The position numbers were made by a program, and so were the translations under genes. Below the pieces are notes generated by a model. The model searched no databases. It was not told the DNA's origin and worked only from the letters and a program-made list of their open reading frames with translations. DNA of 64,000 bases from Roseobacter ponti (GTDB lineage: Bacteria > Pseudomonadota > Alphaproteobacteria > Rhodobacterales > Rhodobacteraceae), in assembly GCF_012932215.1 (NCBI RefSeq), contig NZ_CP048788.1:2604001-2668000 (forward strand). Reading direction: 5' to 3'. Shown here piece by piece: positions 46,480 through 56,391 of the stretch. Positions within the stretch are counted from its first letter, which is position 1. Every line of letters begins with the position of its first letter.

Positions 46480-48993
46480 TCAGCTGGGCAGGTATTCGCG
46501 GGACCAAGTCTCGCTGACAGCACCCTTTGCGATCATGTCGTCGATATCGGCCACCCCGTATCCCAGTTCTTCAAGCAGAACGCGGGTGGATTTACCGAAT
46601 TTCTCCGCAGGCTCCGGCGCATAGATCGTGCTGCGCGAGGGACGGATGGCATAAGGATCAAGCTGGGTAATGACGTGCCCGCTGGGGTGATCCTCATAAA
46701 CCGAGAAGGAATAGCTGCCCAGATCGGTGCCCGGCCTGCCATCGGCGGGCCGGCTGGAATAGGCGCGGATGGTCTCAATATTCTCGCAGACCGCAGCCCC
46801 GATGCCTGCCGATTGCAGACGCTCGACCCAGTCGCTGGCACGGGCGGTCATAAAGACACCGGCAAGGAAGGCCGCGCGGTCTTCTTTCGCCAGATCCTCA
46901 AGTCCCTCGAAACCTTCTACTCCGGCCAGACGCGGCACGTCCGCCTCATAGGCGCTGAGCAGCACGAAGCGGTCAGACGAGGTGTAGTAAAAGCGCGTCA
47001 GCTCATCATAGCCGTTCACTTCACGCCCCGCCGGCTCATCAAAGAGACCGCGGCGTTCGTAGTCATAGCAGAAGGGGATCTGCGCCAGTCCGCTGAGTGC
47101 GGAAAGCGAGGTACGAGGACGCCCGATGCGGCCTGTGCGGTACTTCTGATAGAGTGCGGCAGCTATGCCCAGCGAGCCGCCGAAGCCACACATCACGTCA
47201 ATGGTGCCGACGTGCGCGTGCTCTTCGGGCGTGTCCATGGTGCCACCAAAGCGCAGCATGATGCCTGTGGTCGCCTGCACCAGATCGTCATAGCCCAGAT
47301 AGTTGGTCCGCGGCCCCGGGCGCACACCGCCAAAGCAGTCGAGCTTGCAGAAGATCGCCTCAGGGTTCAGCTTTTTAAGCCCTTCGACGTCGAGCCCCAT
47401 GGCTTTGACCTGGCGGTCCGGCGCGTTCCAGACGATGACATCCACAGAGGCCACCAGCTTTTCGAAAACCTCGCGGCCCTCGGGCGAGGACATATCCGCA
47501 AGGATGGAGCGTTTGCCACGGCCATGCGAAAGACTGAAGATCACGGTGTTCCAGCAGTCATAGTTGGGCGTTGCCGGGTCGAGCTTGATCACCTCTGCGC
47601 CAAAGCGCGCCAGATAGGACACCGAATGAGGCCCTGCGATCACGTTGCACATATCAAGCACGCGCACGCCGTCGAGCCAGCCGGTTTTTTCCAGCGCCGG
47701 TTTCGGTTTCGGCAGCTTGGTCGGCAGCGCGCGCAGGGTTTTCAGCGCGGCGGCCACCTCAACGGTGCGGCGCGCTCTGGGCTCCAGCATCTCTTCGCCG
47801 CTTTCCTCCAGCCAGACCATCGGGCCGGGCTGTGTCATCGGGCCGAACTCGGGATCATCCACCTCGACCATCAGGCCGGTTGTCTCGGCATGGTCGTCGT
47901 TGATCCATTCCTGCAGCCAGCGCTGGGGTGCACCGGGGAATTTGCCACGGCCAAAGATGCGCTCCCACTCCTTGGCGGTGCGGGTCATGAAGACCACTTT
48001 CATGCGCTCGGAGATCTTATCCGCCCAGAATTTCGGCAGCGGATAAACCCCGAGTGACACGTCGGATTTCCACTCGCTCAGCGGCAGATAAGTGTCTTCT
48101 TCCTCACTCAGACCCTCAGCCACCAGATCATCATAGATTCCAAGCGTTTTCAGGCAGCGTTTGGCGTGATGTTTGTGGCTCGGGCAAACGACATAGAACA
48201 TCCGCCCGTCTTTGCATTTGTAGCTGCGATAGAAGGGGTCGAGCAGTTCCTGAAGCTCGTCATAGGTCACGTTCATCGGCAGACCTTCGATCCGGCGACG
48301 CTCGATCTCGGCCTCACGCTGGGTTTTGTAGCGCTCAGGGTAATTATCCACTTTGATCGAGTTGTAACACAGGCCTTCCATCACGGCTGAGGCCAGCGGC
48401 ACTTCGATATGATCGCCGTGGCCAGTTTTCTCGCGCGACTGAAGCGCAAGCACCACGGCAGAGGCCGCGAGCGTCGTGCCATAGGCAGAGGCCAGCGGCA
48501 GCGGTGAGAAAGACGGGTTCACCCCCATCAGGACGCGGTTCAGGCCCATATCGGTAAAGACACCTGACTGGGCCGCGATAACGCTCTCAAAAGCGCGCCA
48601 GTTGCAGCGCAGCTCGTCATTGGACGCAAAGCCCGGAATGGAAAGAGTGATGAGGTCGGGCCACTTTTTGCGCAGCTCTGTGAAATCAATCCCGAGGCGT
48701 TTCATGACGCCGGGGCGGAAGCTTTCGACCACAATATCGGCCTCATCAATCAGGTCGCGGGCCTGCTGCAGGCCATCCGCGTCTTTGAGATCAATGTTTA
48801 CGATCAGCTTGTTGCGGTTCAGCGTGGCATTGGCCGGACTTTCCCAGAGCGGACCTGCGGGCGGATCGATATGGATCACCGTTGCACCGAGGTCCGCGAG
48901 GATCATCGCCACAGCAGGGCCTGCGATGTACTGACCGAAGTCGATGACCTTGACGCCTGTCAGGGGCAGGAGAGATGAGGTGCCTTTGTTCAT
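46480..48993 (-). CDS. dddD: DMSP acyl-CoA transferase/lyase
   Basis: DddD reacts DMSP with acetyl-CoA, releasing DMS and 3-hydroxypropionyl-CoA. The 837-residue protein has two CaiB/BaiF (class III CoA transferase) domains: GVKVIDFGQYIAGPAVAMIL near residue 13 and GVRVLDMCNVIAGPHSVSYL near 442. Length and tandem layout are those of DddD. The catalytic aspartate of the family is Asp599 in GTIDVMCGFGG of the second domain. The equivalent place in the first (LPLASAYGTTLA) has none, as expected for DddD. The start at 48993 gives MNKGTSSLLPLTG. Neighbours dddT, dddA and dddC support the assignment. Confidence 0.9.
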   Translation of the reverse strand: MNKGTSSLLPLTGVKVIDFGQYIAGPAVAMILADLGATVIHIDPPAGPLWESPANATLNRNKLIVNIDLKDADGLQQARDLIDEADIVVESFRPGVMKRLGIDFTELRKKWPDLITLSIPGFASNDELRCNWRAFESVIAAQSGVFTDMGLNRVLMGVNPSFSPLPLASAYGTTLAASAVVLALQSREKTGHGDHIEVPLASAVMEGLCYNSIKVDNYPERYKTQREAEIERRRIEGLPMNVTYDELQELLDPFYRSYKCKDGRMFYVVCPSHKHHAKRCLKTLGIYDDLVAEGLSEEEDTYLPLSEWKSDVSLGVYPLPKFWADKISERMKVVFMTRTAKEWERIFGRGKFPGAPQRWLQEWINDDHAETTGLMVEVDDPEFGPMTQPGPMVWLEESGEEMLEPRARRTVEVAAALKTLRALPTKLPKPKPALEKTGWLDGVRVLDMCNVIAGPHSVSYLARFGAEVIKLDPATPNYDCWNTVIFSLSHGRGKRSILADMSSPEGREVFEKLVASVDVIVWNAPDRQVKAMGLDVEGLKKLNPEAIFCKLDCFGGVRPGPRTNYLGYDDLVQATTGIMLRFGGTMDTPEEHAHVGTIDVMCGFGGSLGIAAALYQKYRTGRIGRPRTSLSALSGLAQIPFCYDYERRGLFDEPAGREVNGYDELTRFYYTSSDRFVLLSAYEADVPRLAGVEGFEGLEDLAKEDRAAFLAGVFMTARASDWVERLQSAGIGAAVCENIETIRAYSSRPADGRPGTDLGSYSFSVYEDHPSGHVITQLDPYAIRPSRSTIYAPEPAEKFGKSTRVLLEELGYGVADIDDMIAKGAVSETWSREYLPS

Positions 48994-49067
48994 GTTCGTA
49001 ATCCGGTATTTCAGTCGGGTTTCAGGGGGGCGGAGCGGCCAACTGAGGCCGCTCCGCCGGTATCGCA

Positions 49068-50630
49068 TCAGGCGGCCGGGTGCTTGGTCACGAGGTGGTG
49101 CAGGCTGGTTTCGGACCCGAAATCCTCTTTGAGCCAGCGCAGCAGCGACAGCGAGAGGATGACCAGTACAGGTATCAACGGCAGTGCCACCACGATGGTT
49201 GATGTCTGCACCGGTTTCAACCCGCCAAGCTGGATCAGCGCCACGCCCACCGCGGCAAGGATAAAGGCCCATGTCAGGCGGATGGACCGCTTGGGCTCCT
49301 GATAGCCTGAGAGCTTGCGCGAGGTGACCGAGGCCAGGACGTATGCAGCACTGTCGAGCGTGGTCGCCAGAAAGATGAAGCACAGGATCACGAACACCGC
49401 CGTGATCAGACCTGACATTGGCATGGTATTCAGGATGGCCTGAACAGTTGCCGGAATGCCGCCTTCGCTCAGGATCGCGGAGACATCGAGCCTGCCCGAG
49501 ACCTGCAGATCAAGCGCATAGCCGCCCCAGACGGCAAAGAAGACCCAGCAGCCGAGTGAGCCCCAGACCAGTTCCGCCACGATCAGTTCGCGGATGGTCC
49601 GGCCGCGCGAGATGCGCGCCACGAAAAGGCCCATCATCGGCGCATAGGCAATCCACCAGGCCCAGTAAAAGATCGTCCAGTCCTGCGGGAAGCTGGAGTG
49701 CGTGACAGGATCAGTCCATGTGCTCATGGTGACGAAGTTCGACGCCATCTGGCCAAAGCTGTTCACCCAGCCTTCGATGATGAAGATCTTCGGGCCGACG
49801 ATGAACGTGAAGGCCAGAAGGAAAATCGCAAGCAGGACGTTGGTGTCCGACAGGATTTTGATCCCTTTCGAGAGGCCGAACCAGACGCTGGCACCGAAAA
49901 TCGCGGTCCAGATCGCGAGAATGCCAAGGTCAAGACCAAGCGAGGGGGCAACGCCAAGCTGGCCGCTGACAAGGGTGGAGACAAGCGGCACGGCGAGACC
50001 CAGAGAGGTGCCGACACCACCGACGATGCCGAAGACCACGATGGCATCGAGCAGCACACCGCCCCAGCCATCCGCGTGATCGCCCAGCACACCGCGCGCG
50101 GCCACCGAGAGGCGCACGCCGGGCTGACGGCGGACATACATGGAATAGGCGATCGGGATCGCGGGCAGGCAGTAGATGGCCCAGGGGGTCAGGCCCCAGT
50201 GAAACTGGCCATAGGTCAGCGCCCATTCTGCAGCCGCCGCCGACATCGGTTCGACGCCAAAAGGTGGGCCCTGCATGTAATAGATGGGTTCCACCCACGC
50301 CCAGTTGACGATGGCAATGCCGATACCGCCGCAGAAGATCATCGCAATCCAGCTGAAATAGCTGAATTCGGGTGCATCATCGGGCCCGCCGAGGCGCACG
50401 TTGCCGTAGCGGCTGATGGCAAGACCGACGAGGAAAACGACAGCGCCGAAGCCTGCGAGCAGATAAAGCCAGCCGAACTGGCCGGTGGCGAAAGCGAAAG
50501 CGGCGCTGACAGCAGCAGGGCCCGCTTCGGGGAACAGGATCATCGGGGCCACGACCGCGATGAGGACAGCCAGAGAGGGTATGAAAACCCGCCGGTCAAG
50601 CCGGTCATCTCCTGAATTGTGGTGTTGCAT
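49068..50630 (-). CDS. dddT: BCCT-family betaine/DMSP transporter
   Basis: The 520-residue protein has about twelve membrane helices and the BCCT signature: IFCGGIGIAIVNWAWVEPIY and the helix with the Trp-rich stretch FYWAWWIAYAPMMGLFVARI followed by SRGRTIRELI. BCCT transporters take up betaine, choline, carnitine or DMSP by sodium or proton symport. Position next to dddD identifies DMSP as the likely substrate; betaine as well is possible. It lies 74 bases before dddD and 99 after dddA, all on one strand. Confidence 0.88.
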   Translation of the reverse strand: MQHHNSGDDRLDRRVFIPSLAVLIAVVAPMILFPEAGPAAVSAAFAFATGQFGWLYLLAGFGAVVFLVGLAISRYGNVRLGGPDDAPEFSYFSWIAMIFCGGIGIAIVNWAWVEPIYYMQGPPFGVEPMSAAAAEWALTYGQFHWGLTPWAIYCLPAIPIAYSMYVRRQPGVRLSVAARGVLGDHADGWGGVLLDAIVVFGIVGGVGTSLGLAVPLVSTLVSGQLGVAPSLGLDLGILAIWTAIFGASVWFGLSKGIKILSDTNVLLAIFLLAFTFIVGPKIFIIEGWVNSFGQMASNFVTMSTWTDPVTHSSFPQDWTIFYWAWWIAYAPMMGLFVARISRGRTIRELIVAELVWGSLGCWVFFAVWGGYALDLQVSGRLDVSAILSEGGIPATVQAILNTMPMSGLITAVFVILCFIFLATTLDSAAYVLASVTSRKLSGYQEPKRSIRLTWAFILAAVGVALIQLGGLKPVQTSTIVVALPLIPVLVILSLSLLRWLKEDFGSETSLHHLVTKHPAA

Positions 50631-50729
50631 TTCTTTGCTCCTCCCGCACCAGACCTGTTGGTTTTCCTCCCGGCTGGTCGCGGCAAATGATGGGTGATGT
50701 TAAAACAGGGGTATCTCGTTACGGGCTGC

Positions 50730-52391
50730 TCAGCCTGCCATGCGGATCCAGCGGGCGGCCTTTTCCGCAATCATAAGGGTTGGTGCGTTGGTGTTGCCGC
50801 TGGTGATCTCGGGCATGACGCTGGCATCCACCACGCGCAGGCCTTTGACGCCGCGGACCCGCAGCCGCGCATCCACAACAGCGGCCTGGTCATCGTCGCG
50901 GCCCATTTTTGCGGTGCCGGTCGGATGAAAGATCGTATTGGCGATGTCGCCCGCAAGTTTCGCCAACTCGTCGTCAGACTGAAACTGCACCCCGGGTTTC
51001 CATTCCTCGGGTTTGTATTTCTGCATCGCCGGCCGCGACATGATCTCGCGCACCTGACGCAGGCTGTCGGCGGCGATACGTCGGTCCTGATCGGTGTCCA
51101 GATAGTTCGGTTGAATGACCGGCGCGTCATCAAAGCGGTTCGACCGGATGCGCACGTGCCCGCGGCTGGTGGGGTTGAGGTTACACACACTCGCCGTCAT
51201 CGCCGGAAAGGGATGCAGATCCTCACCGAAAGCATCAAGGCTCAGCGGCTGAACGTGATATTCCAGATTGGCATGTGCATGGCCGGGATCAGAACGGGTA
51301 AAGGCGCCAAGCTGACTGGGGGACATGCTCATCGGGCCGGAGCGTTTCAAAGCATACTCAAGACCGATTTTTGCCTTGCCGACCAGCGAGTTGGCCAGCG
51401 TGTTCAGGGTCTGTGCGCCTTCAACCTTGAAGACCGCGCGGATCTGCAGGTGGTCCTGCAGGTTCTCACCTACGCCCGGGAGATCTTTCACCACGGCGAT
51501 CCCGTGCTCTTTGAGCAGTTGTGCCGGACCGACGCCGGACAGCTGCAGGATCTGCGGCGAACCGATGGCGCCGGCAGAGAGAATGACCTCACCGCTGGCC
51601 CGCACGGTCACAGCATCGCCACCGCGGCGCACGATGGCCCCTGCACAGCGCGGCGCACCGTCGGCATCCGCCTCGAACACCAGACGCTCGACCTGGCTTT
51701 CGGTCCAGACGGTCAGGTTGCTGCGGTTTTTCACCGGGCGCAGGAAGGCTTTCGCCCCGTTCCAGCGCCAGCCGCCCTTTTGCGTGACTTCGAAATATCC
51801 CACCCCGGCATTGTCGCCGCTGTTGAAATCATCTGTGCTTTCGATGCCTGCCTCATTGGCTGCCGCTGCAAAGGCCTCCAATACATCCCAGCGCAGGCGC
51901 TGCTTTTCGATACGGAGTTCGCCGTCATGCCCGTGCAGGTCGGAAAACCGGCTGTTGTCGCCGGTGGCGGGGTCGGCGCCGCTATCGAGTTTGTAGTGCT
52001 GCTCGTGGGCTTTGAAATCGGGCAGCGCCTTGTCCCAGGACCAGTCATCTTCGCCGGTCAGCTTTGCCCAGTTATCATAGTCCCGCGCCTGGCCGCGCAT
52101 ATAGATCATGCCGTTGATCGACGAGCACCCGCCAAGGGTTTTGCCGCGCGGATAACGCAGCGTCCGGCCGTTCAGGCCCGGCGTCGCTTCGGTCTGATAG
52201 AGCCAGTCGGTGCGCGGGTTGCCGATGCAGTAAAGATACCCGACTGGGATGTGGATCCAGATGTAGTTGTCCTTTTTGCCGGCCTCGAGCAGCAGAACCC
52301 GCTTTTTCGGATCCGCGCTGAGGCGGTTGGCCAGCAGGCAGCCGGCGGTGCCGGCGCCCACGATGATGTAATCAAACGGTGCCTGTGGCAT
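50730..52391 (-). CDS. dddA: GMC-family alcohol dehydrogenase, likely 3-hydroxypropionate dehydrogenase
   Basis: The 553-residue protein is a GMC flavoprotein close to choline dehydrogenase: FAD motif [17 protein letters not shown], the GMC signature [20 protein letters not shown], and the active site [11 protein letters not shown], then [18 protein letters not shown] (His and Asn). In DMSP clusters such as that of Halomonas HTNK1, DddA oxidises 3-hydroxypropionate to malonate semialdehyde. That role fits here because dddC, which uses malonate semialdehyde, precedes it by 23 bases. Choline dehydrogenase is an alternative, but no BetB-like partner or betI is present. Confidence 0.83.
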   Translation of the reverse strand: MPQAPFDYIIVGAGTAGCLLANRLSADPKKRVLLLEAGKKDNYIWIHIPVGYLYCIGNPRTDWLYQTEATPGLNGRTLRYPRGKTLGGCSSINGMIYMRGQARDYDNWAKLTGEDDWSWDKALPDFKAHEQHYKLDSGADPATGDNSRFSDLHGHDGELRIEKQRLRWDVLEAFAAAANEAGIESTDDFNSGDNAGVGYFEVTQKGGWRWNGAKAFLRPVKNRSNLTVWTESQVERLVFEADADGAPRCAGAIVRRGGDAVTVRASGEVILSAGAIGSPQILQLSGVGPAQLLKEHGIAVVKDLPGVGENLQDHLQIRAVFKVEGAQTLNTLANSLVGKAKIGLEYALKRSGPMSMSPSQLGAFTRSDPGHAHANLEYHVQPLSLDAFGEDLHPFPAMTASVCNLNPTSRGHVRIRSNRFDDAPVIQPNYLDTDQDRRIAADSLRQVREIMSRPAMQKYKPEEWKPGVQFQSDDELAKLAGDIANTIFHPTGTAKMGRDDDQAAVVDARLRVRGVKGLRVVDASVMPEITSGNTNAPTLMIAEKAARWIRMAG

Positions 52392-52414
52392 ATCAGATCC
52401 CCCTGCCCGCGGCG

Positions 52415-53914
52415 TCAGCGTGATACAGGCATGGCGAACTCGGCACCTTTCGAGATGCTTTCGGGCCAGCGCTGCATGATGGATTTCTGTTTGGTGTAAA
52501 AGCGTACGCCCTCTTCGCCATAGGCATGCATGTCGCCGAAGAGGCTCTTTTTCCAGCCACCGAACCCGTGCCAGGCCATCGGCACCGGAATGGGCACGTT
52601 GATGCCGACCATGCCCACCTGGATCTTGCGGCCAAATTCGCGGGCAACGTTGCCATCACGTGTAAAGAGGCTCACACCGTTGCCGAACTCATGGGCGTTG
52701 ATCAGATCGACGCCTTCGGCAAAATCCGCGACGCGCACGCAGGACAGAACCGGACCAAAGATCTCTTCGCGGTAGATGGTCATGTCGGGTGTGACGTTGT
52801 CGAAGAGCGACCCTCCCATCCAGAAGCCGTTCTCATGGCCTTCGACGGTGTGTCCGCGTCCGTCAACGACCAGATCGGCGCCTTCGGTGAGGCCTTTTTC
52901 GATATAACCTGTGATCCGCTGATGTGCGGCACCGGTCACAATCGGGCCCATCTCAGCGTCCATCTCAAGACCGTTTTTGATGTTAAGGCTGCGCGCACGC
53001 TCGGCCAGCATCGGTACGATTTTATCGCCCACGTCGCCTACCAGCGTGGCCACAGAGATCGCCATGCAGCGCTCCCCTGCGGAGCCGTAGGCGGCACCCA
53101 CAAGCGCATCGACAGCTTTTTCCAGATCCGCGTCGGGCATCACCAGCATGTGGTTTTTCGCCCCGCCCAGCGCCTGAACACGTTTGCCGTGACGTGCACC
53201 GGTCTCATAGATGTAGTTGGCAATCGGGGTCGAGCCCACGAAAGACACCGCCTGCACATCCGGGTGCTCAAGAAGTGCATCGACAGCAACCTTGTCACCC
53301 TGCACCACGTTGAAGACACCATCAGGGAAGCCTGCTTCTTTCATCAGGTCCGCATAGATCAGCGAGGGTGTCGGATCGGTCGGCGAAGGTTTCAGCACAA
53401 AGGTATTGCCGGCAGCGATGGCAACCGGGAACATCCACATCGGCACCATGACCGGGAAGTTGAACGGTGTGACGCCAGCGCAGACACCGAGCGGCTGGCG
53501 CAGTGTCCAGTTATCGATACCGGTGGAGACCTGATCGGTGAAATCACCTTTCAGCAGCTGCGGGATACCGCAGGCGAACTCGACGATGTCGATGCCGCGC
53601 TCAACTTCGCCGCGTGCATCGGTGAACACCTTGCCGTGCTCTGCAGTGATGGCGCGCGCCAGGTCGTCTTTGTGCTCGTTCAGCAGGTTGAGAAACCGGT
53701 TCATGATGCGGGCGCGGCGAATGGGCGGAGTGTCAGCCCATGCCGGGAATGCGGCCTTTGCAGCGGCGACGGCCTGGCCGACTTCATCTGCTGTGGCCAG
53801 CGCCACTTTGCCCGTGACAGCACCGGTGGCGGGGTTGAACACCTCCTGTTCGCGGTCGCGATTTCCGGACGTTCCGGTGCCGCCGATATAGTGGCCGATC
53901 TCGCTGATTGTCAT
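52415..53914 (-). CDS. dddC: CoA-acylating (methyl)malonate-semialdehyde dehydrogenase
   Basis: The 499-residue protein is an aldehyde dehydrogenase of the MMSDH group, which forms acetyl-CoA from malonate semialdehyde with loss of CO2. Motifs are [48 protein letters not shown] and [17 protein letters not shown] with catalytic Cys283. The Cys is preceded by Glu-Arg as in MMSDH rather than by Gly-Gln as in ordinary ALDH. ATG at 53914 is preferred to 53926 because GGAG lies six bases before it. It is the first gene of the ddd series. Confidence 0.87.
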   Translation of the reverse strand: MTISEIGHYIGGTGTSGNRDREQEVFNPATGAVTGKVALATADEVGQAVAAAKAAFPAWADTPPIRRARIMNRFLNLLNEHKDDLARAITAEHGKVFTDARGEVERGIDIVEFACGIPQLLKGDFTDQVSTGIDNWTLRQPLGVCAGVTPFNFPVMVPMWMFPVAIAAGNTFVLKPSPTDPTPSLIYADLMKEAGFPDGVFNVVQGDKVAVDALLEHPDVQAVSFVGSTPIANYIYETGARHGKRVQALGGAKNHMLVMPDADLEKAVDALVGAAYGSAGERCMAISVATLVGDVGDKIVPMLAERARSLNIKNGLEMDAEMGPIVTGAAHQRITGYIEKGLTEGADLVVDGRGHTVEGHENGFWMGGSLFDNVTPDMTIYREEIFGPVLSCVRVADFAEGVDLINAHEFGNGVSLFTRDGNVAREFGRKIQVGMVGINVPIPVPMAWHGFGGWKKSLFGDMHAYGEEGVRFYTKQKSIMQRWPESISKGAEFAMPVSR

Positions 53915-53941
53915 CACGTTCTCCATAGCTGAATCTGGGCC

Positions 53942-54011
53942 TTACCTAAGGGTAACGACCCGGACAAATCCAATGACTAATGATGCGATGTGATATAAAC
54001 TCAGCTTATAT
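53942..54011. promoter_or_regulatory. Two inverted repeats in the dddC-LysR divergent region, candidate LysR operators
   Basis: TTACCTAAGGGTAA (53942-53955) has five-base arms around four bases. ATATAAACTCAGCTTATAT (53993-54011) has six-base arms around seven bases, contains a centred T-N11-A and overlaps the proposed LysR start. Both fit the LysR-type box. The second is also AT-rich and could contain a -10 element for either gene. About 38 bases separate the two, a spacing common for recognition and activation half-sites. Confidence 0.5.
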
Positions 54012-54939
54012 GACCCGGACCGCCGAGCTCAGAACCCTTCAGGCTTTCCTCACCGTGGCGCAGGAGGGCAGTATCTCGCGCGCAGCCGAGGTTCTGCATC
54101 TGACACAGCCGGCGATCAGCCTTCAGCTCAAACGTCTGTCGGAGGATACCGGCCTGAAGCTGTTCAGCCGGACCTCACGCGGCATGGAGCTGACGCGCGA
54201 CGGCGCGTCGCTTCTGGTGAAAGCGGAAAAGGTCTTTGCCGCCCTCACGGATTTTTCGCAAACGGCGCGCCGGATGAACGGCGCGGTGCGCGGTCGCCTG
54301 CGCATCGGGACCATTGTGGACCCGGACTTCATCCGCCTGGGTGGCTTTCTCGGCGGGCTGATGGAGGCTTTTCCCGACCTGCGCACAGAACTGGTGCACG
54401 GTATGAGCGGCGAAGTGATCAGCCGGCTTTTGCGCAATCAGATTGATGTAGGATATTTTCTTGGCTCGCTTGATGATCCGGCGCTGCCGGATGAAACCGA
54501 GTTACGCGAAAACCGTCGCGCTTTCCGGCAGGTTGATCTGACCCGGATCAGATACCGGGTGATTGCGCCTGCCGGCTGGGACCGGATGGTCATGGGGAAA
54601 GACTGGAAAGAACTCGCCCGGCTGCCCTGGATCGGCACGCCGCCCAAATCTGTGCATTCGCGGCTGCTTGAAAAGGTTTTCGCCGGAGCCGGGCATCTTC
54701 AGAACCAGGTCGCGCTGGTGGATCAGGAGCCGGGCATGCTGGCGCTGGTGCAGTGCGGTGTCGGGCTCAGCCTCTGCCAGGAATCGATCGCGCTCGATCA
54801 GAAACAGTCGCGCGGGCTGGTGGTGGCAGATGCTGTCAAAATCGACACAAACCTGAGCTTTGTGGCCCTGAAAGAGCGTGCCGAAGATCCCAATATCAGT
54901 GCAGCCCTTGAAGTGATGGAGGGCGTGTGGCGCGCATGA
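54010..54939 (+). CDS. LysR-family transcriptional regulator of the ddd genes
   Basis: The 309-residue protein from ATG at 54010 starts MTRTAELRTLQAFLTVAQEG. Its LysR helix-turn-helix SISRAAEVLHLTQPAISLQL is at about residues 21-40 and the substrate-binding domain spans about 90-300. ATG at 53980 is also in frame but would add an atypical ten-residue lead. Divergent orientation and 95 bases between starts make it the probable regulator of dddC and the following genes. The ligand (DMSP, acrylate or 3-hydroxypropionate) cannot be read from sequence. LysR-type DddR regulators are known beside dddD. Confidence 0.88.
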   Translation: MTRTAELRTLQAFLTVAQEGSISRAAEVLHLTQPAISLQLKRLSEDTGLKLFSRTSRGMELTRDGASLLVKAEKVFAALTDFSQTARRMNGAVRGRLRIGTIVDPDFIRLGGFLGGLMEAFPDLRTELVHGMSGEVISRLLRNQIDVGYFLGSLDDPALPDETELRENRRAFRQVDLTRIRYRVIAPAGWDRMVMGKDWKELARLPWIGTPPKSVHSRLLEKVFAGAGHLQNQVALVDQEPGMLALVQCGVGLSLCQESIALDQKQSRGLVVADAVKIDTNLSFVALKERAEDPNISAALEVMEGVWRA

Positions 54940-55034
54940 ACCAGCGGTGTTGCGCAGCACTGTAACTGCAGATCAGGCCTCACCCCGGAAACGGCAGGCC
55001 GGTATGATCCGGGCAACGGGTGTATTGCCGGGGC

Positions 55035-55574
55035 TCAGCTGTTGCCCCCCTGAGCCCCGTTGTTAAAAGCATTGTCAGGTCTTCCGACGCTGGTCACCGT
55101 GACAAGGACGTCCCATTCTTTGCTGAAGCCTTCGGGTTTTGCTGAAAATGCCTGATCATAACGGGAAGACGGTCTGAGCTGTACCGCCACTGTCATGTCA
55201 TAAGGGGCCACTTTTCCGGCACCGCGCAGCAGGTTTATACCTGCAGAAAAGGCCAGAGCACCGCCGTCGCTCAACGCGCCGCTGAAGTTATCAAAAGCCG
55301 GGCCTGCGGTCGGCACGGTCTTTGTCAGACCGGCAAAGATCACCTCACCGTTGATGATTTCAACCCTCGCGGAATGCAGCAGTTCAAGCTTGCCCGGAAC
55401 ATAGTTCGGGTTGTCCAGGTGCCGCCAGTATTCATTGCGCCAGGTGCGGTTGACGGTGATTTCATAGACACCATCAAAGCGCGTGGCGGATGCCGTTTCC
55501 TGAGCTGTGGCGGGCATCGCTGCAACGCTGAGCCATGCAAAACAGATCAGAATGGCTTTGTGTAAAAATCTCAT
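55035..55574 (-). CDS. Secreted protein of unknown function
   Basis: The 179-residue protein has a clear signal peptide, MRFLHKAILICFAWLSVAAM with a cleavage zone at PATAQE (about residue 25). The mature part is rich in tryptophan, asparagine and tyrosine near the start (RTWRNEYWRHLDNPNYVPG), with no family recognised. No cysteine remains in the mature part, so no disulfide is expected. It ends in FNNGAQGGNS. It stands alone, converging with the LysR gene. Confidence 0.75.
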   Translation of the reverse strand: MRFLHKAILICFAWLSVAAMPATAQETASATRFDGVYEITVNRTWRNEYWRHLDNPNYVPGKLELLHSARVEIINGEVIFAGLTKTVPTAGPAFDNFSGALSDGGALAFSAGINLLRGAGKVAPYDMTVAVQLRPSSRYDQAFSAKPEGFSKEWDVLVTVTSVGRPDNAFNNGAQGGNS

Positions 55575-55984
55575 GCTTTCAACTCCCGGATTGCGCCTCT
55601 GACGGCGCTCGAAAAAAGAGCGAAGTGATACGGAGAGCCCCCGACATCGCACCGCGGTTTGCAGCATACTGACCGCTGAGTTTGTTCTTTCTGTGACCGT
55701 AACCTGTCGCTGAGGAGATATGACCTGATGTGAGCCCCCTGCCCGGTAGCCATCACACGGAAAGGTATCGGACACAAGTTCACCGGTCATCCTGCGCACA
55801 CCATTACCGCCGGACCGGGTTGTGGGAATACCGTGAGCATGCGGGCACCAGAGGGTTCTGACGTTCCGGGTGCGGCATTGCTTCAGGTATGCGGATCTCA
55901 TCCGGCAAACCCGCATCAGGCCGCGCGAAAGACGGGGCTTCCGTCGGGCTGAGGTTTCAGACCAGACACTGGCCTTTAGAACAC
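55575..55984. other. Intergenic stretch without an identified gene
   Basis: The 410 bases between the secreted-protein gene and the amidohydrolase-like fragment hold only short, unsupported frames. No promoter, repeat or RNA signature stood out. Together with the fragment and the next 200 bases, this makes about 0.8 kb of low coding content, consistent with decayed sequence. Confidence 0.5.
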
Positions 55985-56191
55985 ATGCGCTGGCCGGTCC
56001 TGGCCATTCCCTTCATGTCTTCTGTTGCTATCGCGCCCTCCCAAACGCGCAGGGTTTTCGCGCAGGAGGCCGCTGATACCAGCTTGTCCGGCGGACCGAT
56101 CCTGACCTTGTGCGACGATGCCGACCATGCGGAAACGGTTGTTGTAAAAGACGGGTACCTACGGAAGCAGCTACTGACCGGTCCGAAATGA
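55985..56191 (+). pseudogene. Probable remnant of an exported amidohydrolase (N-terminus only)
   Basis: A 68-codon frame reads MRWPVLAIPFMSSVAIAP..., a hydrophobic signal-like start, then AADTSLSGGPILTLCDDADH and AETVVVKDGY. The latter matches the first beta strands of amidohydrolase family 3 (YtcJ-like) proteins, which typically read AD-x-GGPILTM and A-x-AVKDGRI-x-AVG. The frame stops 68 residues in, and nothing downstream resembles the metal-binding barrel; the next gene is on the other strand. It looks like the stump of a larger gene. Confidence 0.4.
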
Positions 56192-56391
56192 TATCCGTTT
56201 TTCGCGCCTCGACGGGCGGTTCCCGATCAGCCGGGCGAGCGGCGACGCGAATCCGTTATCTCCAGCAATGGCCGGGGTGCACCAGGCGATGCGACACACG
56301 CCGTGACCCGGGGCCAAGAATGATCCGGTACCCGGACTGACACCCGGCGGGCGCCCGAAAATACTCCGTCAGACCGAAGCCCCTCCTGCCA

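Noticed and set aside
46675-48057. Long plus-strand frame opposite dddD (also 49698-50615 opposite dddT and 52526-53932 opposite dddC)
   Set aside because: All are shadows of strongly supported genes and show no family similarity.
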